A stretch of DNA of 6,910 nucleotides from an uncultured Halieaceae bacterium (GTDB taxonomy: Bacteria > Pseudomonadota > Gammaproteobacteria > Pseudomonadales > Halieaceae): contig CALJFL010000129.1 of the NCBI GenBank assembly GCA_938074135.1, positions 1 to 6,910 on the forward strand, read 5' to 3'. The position numbers and the translations under genes are program-made. Below, piece by piece: positions 1 through 6,034 of this stretch. The notes below the pieces were generated by a model. It saw only the letters and a list, made by a program, of their open reading frames with translations, did not search any database and had not been told where the DNA came from. Within the stretch, counting starts at the first letter, position 1. Every line of letters begins with the position of its first letter.

Positions 1-1609
1 CGGCAGGCTCGCGGGTCAGGCGGCGAACCATCGTGCTCACCGTGTCCAGCCCCTGCTCCTGGGCCAGTTTCAGCGACATCAGGTTGGCATCAAAAAACGC
101 CATATTGGTGATATGAGCGCCCGAGTCATTGAAGCCGGGCATGGCATTTTTATGCAGCAGGAAACCAAGCGTCGCCCGGTTCGCCTCGTTGCCGATATCG
201 GCCCAGAAACGAAACGACTTGTCGTAGGCTCGCATCATGTGCAACATGAATTCGGCGTCATCCCGCAGCGGCTTGGGAAAGAGATCAAAGGCCTCGCGCT
301 CGGCATCGGAGCGGGCCTCGTCGGTGGCACCACGCTGGTAGCGCACCACCCGATCATAAACCTGCTGCATGTTTTCGCCGTCCCAGTCTGCCACTGGTGC
401 ACCGTCAAAAATCAGCATATGCAGATCCCTGACTACCAGCTTGTCTGGTAAGCCCATATTGGCCTTGAAGGTCGCCAGGTTGTTGCCGCCACGTCCGTAC
501 TGCCATTCGCGACGGAACTCGTCTATGAATGCCGGGTCGTTGAGCAGTGCCAACCGACCCTCTACATCGTCGTATTCCTTGGCAATCAGTCGGCAGGTTG
601 TTTCCAGCTCTTCGTACAATGGGCTGACGATACCGTCTGACCAGATACGGAAGTTGGTGCCCAGCGCCTGGAAGTGCATATTGCCTTTGAACAGCCAGCT
701 GTTCATAAGCGCGGCAAAACCGAGGAAAACGCCTGTAGTTTTAGGCGCCAGTACAAATTCCATCACCGACAGCGCCGATGTCTTAAGTGTCTTGCCGAAC
801 AAGCGGCCGCTGGTCAGCGCAAAGTACATAAATGCCTTCGCCCTATTTTCAATAATGGGCGTGGTCTGCCAGACCCGGTCGCGGTCGCGTACTACCTTCA
901 GCAATCGCTTGAGTTCACCGAAGCTGGCGAACTGGGTAGGAATCCGCTTGTCAGTATTGGGGTCATTTGACAGGTAATGAAACGGCAGCCCGTCGGTGCT
1001 CATGCCCAGGTAGCCCTGATCCATGGCATCACTGAGCAGCGACTCCATTTTCTGCAGTTCCTGCTCGGTGGGCTCGCGGCTGATGCTGTTCTGCAGGCCC
1101 ATCGCCTCGACGCGCAGCATGGAGTGTGGGACGAAGGCACCGATATTGGGACCCAGGGGAATGTTGTCGAAGTGCGCCATGTAGTCACCGGTATTGTCCC
1201 ACTCAACCACGTCCACGCACTTGTTCAATACGGACTTGGGAATATTTTCAACGCGAGTGAAACAATCGACGATCGGATTCTGGTCCCCCTCCACTTGTTT
1301 ACCGAAGCAAGTGCCGAGGCTGCAATTGCCCACCAGCACTGTCGTCGTGCCGTGGCGGACCACTTCAGGCAGCCGCGGGTCAAGATCGACCTCCAGGTCG
1401 AGATGGGTGTGGATGTCGAGCAGGCCCGGCATCAACCACTGGCCTTGCGCATCAATCACACTCGCGGCCTGCGTTTTGGGCAGGCCTACCCCACGGGCGG
1501 CGATTTTGCCATTTTTTATGGCGATATCCACCTGTTCAGGCTTGCCGCCGGTACCATCAAAAACCAGGCCATTCTGGATGATTGTGTCCCACGCTTTTCT
1601 GGTTGCCAT
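1..1609 (-). CDS. Amidohydrolase, N-acyl-D-amino-acid deacylase-like (3' end off window)
   Basis: The minus strand reads open from an ATG at 1609 to the left edge, giving 536 residues with no stop, so the C-terminus is missing. The start is set by AGGAG at 1616-1620, six bases upstream of the ATG. The N-terminus has the small beta-sandwich signature of urease-superfamily amidohydrolases (IQNGLVFDGTGG, residues 11-22). It is followed by MPGLLDIHTHLD (60-71), whose H67 and H69 are the first-strand metal ligands, and by HGTTTVLVGNCSLG (86-99). C96 falls where D-aminoacylases carry their metal-binding cysteine. Near the end, GFNDSGAHITNMAFFD (492-507) supplies the conserved aspartate, D495. These features place it in the COG3653 D-aminoacylase/N-acyl-D-amino-acid deacylase group, cytosolic hydrolases of N-acyl or cyclic amide bonds. 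The substrate cannot be read from sequence. No histidine occurs between residues 212 and 311, where classical D-aminoacylase has two further metal ligands. It is divergent from selO with no evident functional link. Confidence 0.88.
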   Translation of the reverse strand, partial: MATRKAWDTIIQNGLVFDGTGGKPEQVDIAIKNGKIAARGVGLPKTQAASVIDAQGQWLMPGLLDIHTHLDLEVDLDPRLPEVVRHGTTTVLVGNCSLGTCFGKQVEGDQNPIVDCFTRVENIPKSVLNKCVDVVEWDNTGDYMAHFDNIPLGPNIGAFVPHSMLRVEAMGLQNSISREPTEQELQKMESLLSDAMDQGYLGMSTDGLPFHYLSNDPNTDKRIPTQFASFGELKRLLKVVRDRDRVWQTTPIIENRAKAFMYFALTSGRLFGKTLKTSALSVMEFVLAPKTTGVFLGFAALMNSWLFKGNMHFQALGTNFRIWSDGIVSPLYEELETTCRLIAKEYDDVEGRLALLNDPAFIDEFRREWQYGRGGNNLATFKANMGLPDKLVVRDLHMLIFDGAPVADWDGENMQQVYDRVVRYQRGATDEARSDAEREAFDLFPKPLRDDAEFMLHMMRAYDKSFRFWADIGNEANRATLGFLLHKNAMPGFNDSGAHITNMAFFDANLMSLKLAQEQGLDTVSTMVRRLTREPA

Positions 1610-1615
1610 TGGTAG

Positions 1616-1620
1616 CTCCT
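1616..1620 (-). promoter_or_regulatory. Ribosome-binding site of the amidohydrolase gene
   Basis: On the minus strand AGGAG is separated by six bases (CTACCA) from the ATG at 1609. It is the strongest Shine-Dalgarno match in the window and fixes the amidohydrolase start. Confidence 0.8.
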
Positions 1621-1664
1621 CTCGTTGACGCAGCATAGTCTGACAGAGTTTGCCCAAGGTCAAG

Positions 1665-1680
1665 ACGCTGTCGTTAGCGT
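1665..1680. repeat. Short inverted repeat, possible operator
   Basis: ACGCT (1665-1669) and its exact reverse complement AGCGT (1676-1680) flank a six-base loop. The repeat sits near the middle of the divergent intergenic region, where a shared regulator could bind. It has no following T-run, so it is not a terminator. Five-base arms are weak evidence. Confidence 0.25.
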
Positions 1681-1763
1681 AGTCCAGGTAAGCTGATTTG
1701 CCGTACACTGTCGTGGCTGCTCGCCTTTCCCCGCGAGCGGTAAAAACAGTTGATGAGGGCACG

Positions 1764-3245
1764 ATGACCGCACAAATCGCAATACCTTTTGACAACAGCT
1801 ATGCCCGCCTGCCAGATCAGTTTTTCAGTCGGCTGGATCCTACCCCCGTGTCGAAACCTGGCCCGCTGCGGGTGAACCGCCCGCTCGCCGAATCACTGGG
1901 TATCGATCCCGATTGGCTGGCATCAGAAGAAGGCATCGCGGTTATCGCAGGCAATAAGGTACCCGCCGGTGCCGAGCCTATCGCCACTGTCTATGCCGGG
2001 CACCAGTTTGGCAGTTACAACCCACAGCTTGGTGACGGGCGAGCCATTCTGTTGGGCGAAGTCATCGGCGCCGACGGTAAGCGCTACGATATTCAGCTGA
2101 AGGGCTCCGGGCCGACACCCTACTCCCGCGGCGGTGATGGCAGGGCGCCGCTGGGGCCGGTTATTCGCGAATACGTTGTCAGCGAAGCCATGCATGCCCT
2201 GGGCGTGCCAACGACCAGGGCTTTGGCGGCCGTAACCACCGGCGATACCGTGGCCCGGCAGCAGTTTGAGCCCGGCGCAGTGCTGGCGCGGGTGGCGGCC
2301 AGTCATATCCGCATCGGCACCTTTCAGTTTTTCGCCGCCCAACGCGATACCGAGGCCCTGCATCTACTGGTGGATCATGTGCTTGAGCGCCACTATCCCG
2401 AGCAATTGACCGCCGAGAGCCGGCCGCTGGCGCTGTTGCAGTCGGCCATCGCGGCCCAGGCTGCGCTGATCGCCCGCTGGCAACTGCTGGGTTTTATCCA
2501 CGGGGTAATGAACACCGACAACATGCTGCTGTCTGGCGAGACCGTCGACTACGGGCCCTGCGCCTTCATGGACGCCTTCAACCCTGAAACGGTATTCAGC
2601 TCGATCGATCATGCTGGTCGTTATGCCTACCGTAACCAGCCTGGCATGGCGCATTGGAATCTCACCTGTCTGGCACAGACCCTGTTGCCACTGATCGACA
2701 GCGACACCGACCGAGCGGTGGCACAGGCTCAGGAGGCTATCGACAGTTTCCCCGGGCTGTTTATGGACGCCCATACAGCCGGGCTCGCTGCCAAGCTGGG
2801 CCTGGCAGAAGTTACGCAGGCGGATACCTCCCTGATCGAGGACCTGTTCAAGCTGATGGCTGAAGCCAAGGCGGACTTTACCCTGACCTTTCGCCATCTG
2901 GCCGACCTGGCCAACCCGACATCGGGCCAGGCAACAGTGGCCGCTATCTACACTCTGCCCCCCACACTTGAGCCATGGTGCGTGCGCTGGCGGGAACGAC
3001 TGGCAGCCAGTGCTGATTCGGCCGAGCGCCGCGCGGAAATGTATCATGCTAATCCGGCTTATATACCCCGTAACCATCTGGTGGAGGCGGCCATTCGCGC
3101 CGCCGTGGATGAGGGCGACCTTAGGCCGTTCAACGATTTGGTCGAGCGACTGGCACGCCCGTTTGACTATGATCACGCTGACAGCCGCTACGCGCTACCT
3201 CCTGTTGATGGGGAGGCGGTCCAGCAGACCTTTTGCGGCACCTGA
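1764..3245 (+). CDS. selO: SelO protein adenylyltransferase (YdiU/SelO pseudokinase)
   Basis: SelO transfers AMP from ATP to Ser, Thr or Tyr of target proteins, using a kinase fold with inverted ATP binding; in bacteria it is linked to redox stress. The protein is 493 residues, close to E. coli YdiU (about 478). The signatures are [18 protein letters not shown] (77-94, with R93), [13 protein letters not shown] (110-122, K113), [10 protein letters not shown] (134-143, E136), R176 and R183 in the nucleotide-contact segment, HGVMNTDNM (246-254, D252 and N253) and the metal-binding D262 in VDYGP. As I recall, these numbers match those published for Pseudomonas syringae SelO, which supports the ATG at 1764. 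GAGGG at 1755-1759 precedes that start. A longer reading from a TTG at 1698 would add 22 residues without family character. C266 and C491 (third from the end) match the cysteine pair reported to form a regulatory disulfide in bacterial SelO; the latter aligns with selenocysteine in animal SELENOO. The gene is convergent with azlD, six bases away. Confidence 0.95.
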   Translation: MTAQIAIPFDNSYARLPDQFFSRLDPTPVSKPGPLRVNRPLAESLGIDPDWLASEEGIAVIAGNKVPAGAEPIATVYAGHQFGSYNPQLGDGRAILLGEVIGADGKRYDIQLKGSGPTPYSRGGDGRAPLGPVIREYVVSEAMHALGVPTTRALAAVTTGDTVARQQFEPGAVLARVAASHIRIGTFQFFAAQRDTEALHLLVDHVLERHYPEQLTAESRPLALLQSAIAAQAALIARWQLLGFIHGVMNTDNMLLSGETVDYGPCAFMDAFNPETVFSSIDHAGRYAYRNQPGMAHWNLTCLAQTLLPLIDSDTDRAVAQAQEAIDSFPGLFMDAHTAGLAAKLGLAEVTQADTSLIEDLFKLMAEAKADFTLTFRHLADLANPTSGQATVAAIYTLPPTLEPWCVRWRERLAASADSAERRAEMYHANPAYIPRNHLVEAAIRAAVDEGDLRPFNDLVERLARPFDYDHADSRYALPPVDGEAVQQTFCGT

Positions 3246-3251
3246 AGCGCG

Positions 3252-3566
3252 TTAGAGCAGCAAGCGGAGTCCGGCAAAGCACAACAGTCCCACGACTATA
3301 GTGGCGAACAAATGCCGGGTAAGGAGAGCCGTGAGAAAAGCCGCCAGCGCCGCCAGCGCGTGAAAGTTGGTCAAACTGAAATTTACACTGCCGTCGCTGA
3401 CCAGCGCCGTCTGCGTGATAATCGACGTCAGCACCGCAACCGGCACAAAATCCAGCGCCCGCTCCAGGGTCGATGGCATGGCTACCTTGCCTGCCAGGGC
3501 AAAAGGAATATAGCGCGGCAGGTAAGTCACCAGCGCCATCATGCCAATCAACAACCACTCATTCAC
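3252..3566 (-). CDS. azlD: AzlD family branched-chain amino acid exporter, small subunit
   Basis: This is the small membrane partner of AzlC in branched-chain amino acid export (AzlCD in Bacillus, BrnFE in Corynebacterium). Starting at the GTG at 3566 gives 104 residues, the usual family size. About four hydrophobic segments are visible (roughly 3-22, 38-55, 67-83 and 86-103). The first contains the typical TYLPRYIPF stretch (14-22), and FVPVAVLTS (40-48) is also family-like. The frame stays open upstream to 3653, but those extra 29 residues are rich in Cys and Arg, overlap azlC and look non-coding. GAGGG at 3575-3579, eight bases before the GTG, supports the shorter start. The first eight bases overlap the end of azlC (GTGAATGA), so the two are probably translationally coupled. 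The assignment rests on hydrophobicity, size, motif and the neighbouring azlC. Confidence 0.88.
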   Translation of the reverse strand: MNEWLLIGMMALVTYLPRYIPFALAGKVAMPSTLERALDFVPVAVLTSIITQTALVSDGSVNFSLTNFHALAALAAFLTALLTRHLFATIVVGLLCFAGLRLLL

Positions 3567-4260
3567 AGGCTCTGCCCTCGCGGCTAAGCAACATACCAAC
3601 CACAATCGCCGACAGGGAAGACAGCAGTAATCCGGTCTGGTGTGGCCAGTCATGGGTCAGCAGTGCCGCAAAAAACGCTACCGCCGCGCAAGCCCAATCG
3701 GCGCGCTGGCGCAGGGATGGGACCACGATACCGATAAAGGCCACGATCATCGCCACATCCAGGCCCCAGTCCGCGAGGCCGGGAATCTGCTCACCCAGGA
3801 CAAAACCCAGGACCGTTGATATCTGCCAGAAGCTGTACATAAACAGCGCCGAGCCGAGGTAGAACCAACGCAGTAAGGGCTCACCGGGATGACGATTGAT
3901 ACGGTCGGACACCACTGCAAAGGTTTCATCGGTGAGCCAGAAAGCAAGCACCGCCCGTACCGGCTGCGGCCATGATTCGACCTGGTGCATGAGGTTTGCG
4001 GAGTACAGTATCTGCCGGAGATTGACGATGAATACCGTCATCACAACCACTGGCAGGGCAGTGGCGGCAGCGATAAGGGTGACAGCGATGAACTGGGAGG
4101 ATCCGGCAAAAACAATAGCCGACATGCCCAGGGTCGTGGCGAAACCAAGACCGGTGGTGTGGGCCAGCGCGCCAAAAACAATACCAAAGGGAAATGCCGC
4201 TATCACCAGTGGCAACGTCTCCAGGGCCCCCAGCCAGGCCTGCCTGGCTTGCTCTTTCAT
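3559..4260 (-). CDS. azlC: AzlC family branched-chain amino acid permease, large subunit
   Basis: AzlC is the large inner-membrane subunit of a two-component exporter for branched-chain amino acids and toxic analogues. This protein is 233 residues, the normal family length. Family motifs are PFGIVFGALA (24-33), IVFAGSSQFIAV (49-60), VNLRQILYSANL (79-90) and FWLTDETFAV (107-116). Hydrophobic segments cover most of the chain, at about 13-35, 41-63, 66-85, 133-158, 168-183, 190-204 and 207-226. The ATG at 4260 is the only ATG start available, since an in-frame TAG lies just upstream. AGGA at 4271-4274 sits ten bases before it, slightly far but usable. It precedes and overlaps azlD by eight bases in a classic azlCD operon. 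Substrate specificity is inferred from the family. No Lrp-type regulator gene is in view. Confidence 0.93.
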   Translation of the reverse strand: MKEQARQAWLGALETLPLVIAAFPFGIVFGALAHTTGLGFATTLGMSAIVFAGSSQFIAVTLIAAATALPVVVMTVFIVNLRQILYSANLMHQVESWPQPVRAVLAFWLTDETFAVVSDRINRHPGEPLLRWFYLGSALFMYSFWQISTVLGFVLGEQIPGLADWGLDVAMIVAFIGIVVPSLRQRADWACAAVAFFAALLTHDWPHQTGLLLSSLSAIVVGMLLSREGRACE

Positions 4261-4294
4261 CTGCGCCCGATCCTGCTAACAATGCGAGGCCGCA

Positions 4295-4300
4295 ATTGTA
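4295..4300 (-). promoter_or_regulatory. Possible -10 box for azlCD
   Basis: On the minus strand this reads TACAAT, five of six matches to TATAAT, about 35 bases upstream of the azlC ATG. No good -35 lies at normal spacing (TTATAC, 18 bases further upstream, matches poorly). It overlaps the -35 element of the opposing promoter, so the two transcription units may interfere with each other. Confidence 0.3.
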
Positions 4301-4325
4301 GACCACCTGCCATCGCCCGTATAAT
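4296..4325 (+). promoter_or_regulatory. Sigma-70-type promoter for the pyrD-pyrK fusion gene
   Basis: A perfect TATAAT -10 box at 4320-4325 is preceded, after 18 bases, by TTGTAG at 4296-4301, which matches three of six -35 positions. Transcription would begin near 4332, about 18 bases before the TTG start at 4350 or about 42 before the alternative TTG at 4374. The -10 match, spacing and position just upstream of the gene make this the best promoter candidate in the window. Confidence 0.6.
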
Positions 4326-4349
4326 CATCCCAAGCCTTTCGCCGTCTCT

Positions 4350-5993
4350 TTGACCCCAACGCCGAGTGCAAATTTGAACATCGAGTTTTTTGGCAAGACC
4401 CTGTCCGGGCCGTTCACCATCCCTTCGGGTATCGTGACCACGGCAACGCCTATCATGCAGTATTTTTTTGATCACATGCCACAAGTGGGCGTGATGACCA
4501 CCAAGAGTATCGGGCTGGAACCGCGAACGGGCTACCGCGAGCCGGTCCTCAGCCAATATGCCCCGGGTTGCTTCGTCAATGCTATTGGCCTCACCAATCC
4601 GGGCGCCGAGAAGTCGCTGGAACTGATGTCAGCCCTCCAGGTACCCCAGGACAGATTTCTCCTGACCTCTATTTTTGGCGGTAGTATCGAGGAGTTTGTC
4701 GAGGTGGCCCGGATCATGGCGCCAGTGTCTGACGGGCTCGAACTGAACCTGTCATGCCCGCATGCACGGGGCTACGGGATGGCCATGGGGCAGGACCCGG
4801 AGCTGGTCTGGGAAATCGTCTCCGCGGTCAAGGCCGCGGTTGATATTCCGGTGATCCCCAAGCTAACGCCGAATACCCCCAGCATTGGTGACATCGCCAA
4901 AGCGGCAGAAGAAGCCGGCGCCGACGGTTTCTGCGCGATCAATACTGTAGGCCCGGGCTACACCTCAGCTCACGGCCAACCTGTGTTGAGCAACGGTGCC
5001 GGCGGCATGTCCGGCAAGGGCATTATCCCCATTGGGCTCAAATGCGTTCGAGAAGTGGCCGAGGTCAGCAAGCTACCGATTATTGGCTGTGGCGGCGTCA
5101 GCAGCGCGGCGGACGTGCGCGCTTTTTTTGATGCAGGAGCATCCGTGGTCGGAGTTGGCTCGGCATTGATAGGCCTGACCACCGACGAGATTGCCGATTA
5201 CTTCAACGCATTGGAGCAAGACCTGGAACACGATAAAGGCCGGGCAGAGAGTCGCGTTCGCTATGACATCGACATGGACTACCGGCCGGTAACGCTGGTA
5301 GAGAACAAGCGCGTCTGCGACGACATCACCATTTTAACCTTCGACCGCAAGATCAACATTCAGCCGGGTGAGTTTATTTTCCTCTGGCTGCCGGGCATCG
5401 GTGAAAAGCCATTCTCGGCCCTGACTGACGACCCGTTCTCGCTGGTGGTCATCGATGTGGGCATTTTCACCCATGCGCTGATGGACCTGGCGGTGGGAAC
5501 GGAGGCCTACGTGAGAGGCCCCCATGGCATACCGGTGGCGCCTGCGGAGGATTCGAAAATTATGGCCGTCGCGGGAGGCACGGGGTTGGCCGCGGTCTAC
5601 CAATTGGCCCGGGACTTCGGTAATGCCGAGGTCTTCACCGGTGCCCGCACCGCTGAACGACTGTACTACCTCGAAGAATGCCAGCAGATAGCCGACGTGC
5701 ATGTGGCCACCGACGACGGCAGCGCTGGCTATCACGGCCTCGTTACGGAAATGCTGCGCAACAGACTACAAGAGATGCCCGCCGAGGAGCTGGCCAGCCT
5801 GGTCTTTTATAACTGCGGACCGGAGCCCATGGTGCACGCGGCTATCAAAGTGCAGCGCGAATTTTGTGGTGACCACCAGATCTTCAGTGCGATCGATTAC
5901 CTGACCAAGTGTGGTGTGGGTATCTGCGGCGCCTGCGCGGCACCCGATGGCCGGCGCCTGTGTGTCGACGGCCCCTTTCTTGAGGCCGGCTAG
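4350..5993 (+). CDS. pyrD: Dihydroorotate dehydrogenase 1B fused to PyrK electron-transfer domain
   Basis: Predicted to oxidise dihydroorotate to orotate in pyrimidine synthesis, passing electrons from FMN through [2Fe-2S] and FAD to NAD. Residues 10-285 form the PyrD barrel: TTKSIGLEPRTGYREP (50-65), VNAIGLTNPGAE (76-87), ELNLSCPH (131-138, proposed catalytic C136), GQDPELV (147-153), KLTPN (171-175), INTV (197-200), GGMSG (218-222), GCGGV (246-250) and GVGSA (268-272). A linker (286-307) leads to a PyrK domain: KPFSA at the flavin site (353-357), VRGPHG (388-393), nucleotide-binding AGGTGLAAV (408-416), NCGPEPM (488-494) and cluster cysteines C521, C526, C529 and C538, ending CVDGP. The reading frame is unbroken, so this is a real single-chain fusion; PyrD and PyrK are normally about 300 and 250 residues each. 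No ATG exists near the start. TTG at 4350 gives 547 residues; TTG at 4374, eight codons later, is an alternative and neither has a strong ribosome site. The SCPH and GQDPELV stretch also resembles dihydropyrimidine dehydrogenases, so the substrate is not certain. Confidence 0.9.
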   Translation: MTPTPSANLNIEFFGKTLSGPFTIPSGIVTTATPIMQYFFDHMPQVGVMTTKSIGLEPRTGYREPVLSQYAPGCFVNAIGLTNPGAEKSLELMSALQVPQDRFLLTSIFGGSIEEFVEVARIMAPVSDGLELNLSCPHARGYGMAMGQDPELVWEIVSAVKAAVDIPVIPKLTPNTPSIGDIAKAAEEAGADGFCAINTVGPGYTSAHGQPVLSNGAGGMSGKGIIPIGLKCVREVAEVSKLPIIGCGGVSSAADVRAFFDAGASVVGVGSALIGLTTDEIADYFNALEQDLEHDKGRAESRVRYDIDMDYRPVTLVENKRVCDDITILTFDRKINIQPGEFIFLWLPGIGEKPFSALTDDPFSLVVIDVGIFTHALMDLAVGTEAYVRGPHGIPVAPAEDSKIMAVAGGTGLAAVYQLARDFGNAEVFTGARTAERLYYLEECQQIADVHVATDDGSAGYHGLVTEMLRNRLQEMPAEELASLVFYNCGPEPMVHAAIKVQREFCGDHQIFSAIDYLTKCGVGICGACAAPDGRRLCVDGPFLEAG

Positions 5994-6034
5994 CTCTCAG
6001 GTGCGGTACATCCGCTGACAAGAGCGCCGAGCCT
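5994..6034. other. Convergent intergenic gap
   Basis: The 41 bases between the stops of the fusion gene and the oxygenase gene contain only a four-base-pair hairpin (GCGG-TACAT-CCGC) and no T-run on either strand. I see no convincing intrinsic terminator here. Confidence 0.4.

Larger units (their letters stand above)
1610..1763. other. Divergent intergenic region between the amidohydrolase gene and selO
   Basis: This 154-bp gap must hold the promoters of both flanking genes. I find no strong sigma-70 promoter on either strand. On the minus strand a TTGACC (1657-1662) lies about 20 bases from a TATGCT (1631-1636), which is too widely spaced for a standard promoter. The region contains the inverted repeat ACGCT-6-AGCGT at 1665-1680 and an imperfect dyad GTCTGAC/GTCAAGAC at 1638-1666. 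Either could be an operator, but both are short enough to arise by chance. Confidence 0.5.

Noticed and set aside
977..1615. Plus-strand open frame of 212 residues opposite the amidohydrolase
   Set aside because: It lies antisense to a strongly supported gene with catalytic motifs, and its own sequence shows no recognisable domain. The same applies to the plus-strand frames at 113-451, 369-977 and 1194-1628.
1698..1763. Longer selO N-terminus from a TTG at 1698
   Set aside because: The extra 22 residues have no family character, whereas the ATG at 1764 has a ribosome site and gives residue numbers matching a characterised SelO.
2364..3176. Minus-strand open frame of 270 residues opposite selO
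   Set aside because: It is a shadow of the GC-rich selO coding strand, rich in Gln, His and Arg with no recognisable motifs, while selO on the other strand is unambiguous.
3219..3236. GGTC-CAGCA-GACC hairpin followed by TTTT at the end of selO
   Set aside because: The stem is only four base pairs with four Ts, and it lies inside the selO coding region. It is too weak to call an intrinsic terminator.
3567..3653. Upstream extension of azlD to 3653
   Set aside because: The added residues overlap azlC, are Cys/Arg-rich and lack AzlD character. The GTG at 3566 has a ribosome site and gives the family length.
6002..6020. GCGG-TACAT-CCGC hairpin between the convergent genes
   Set aside because: Four base pairs with no adjacent T-run on either strand do not support a terminator.
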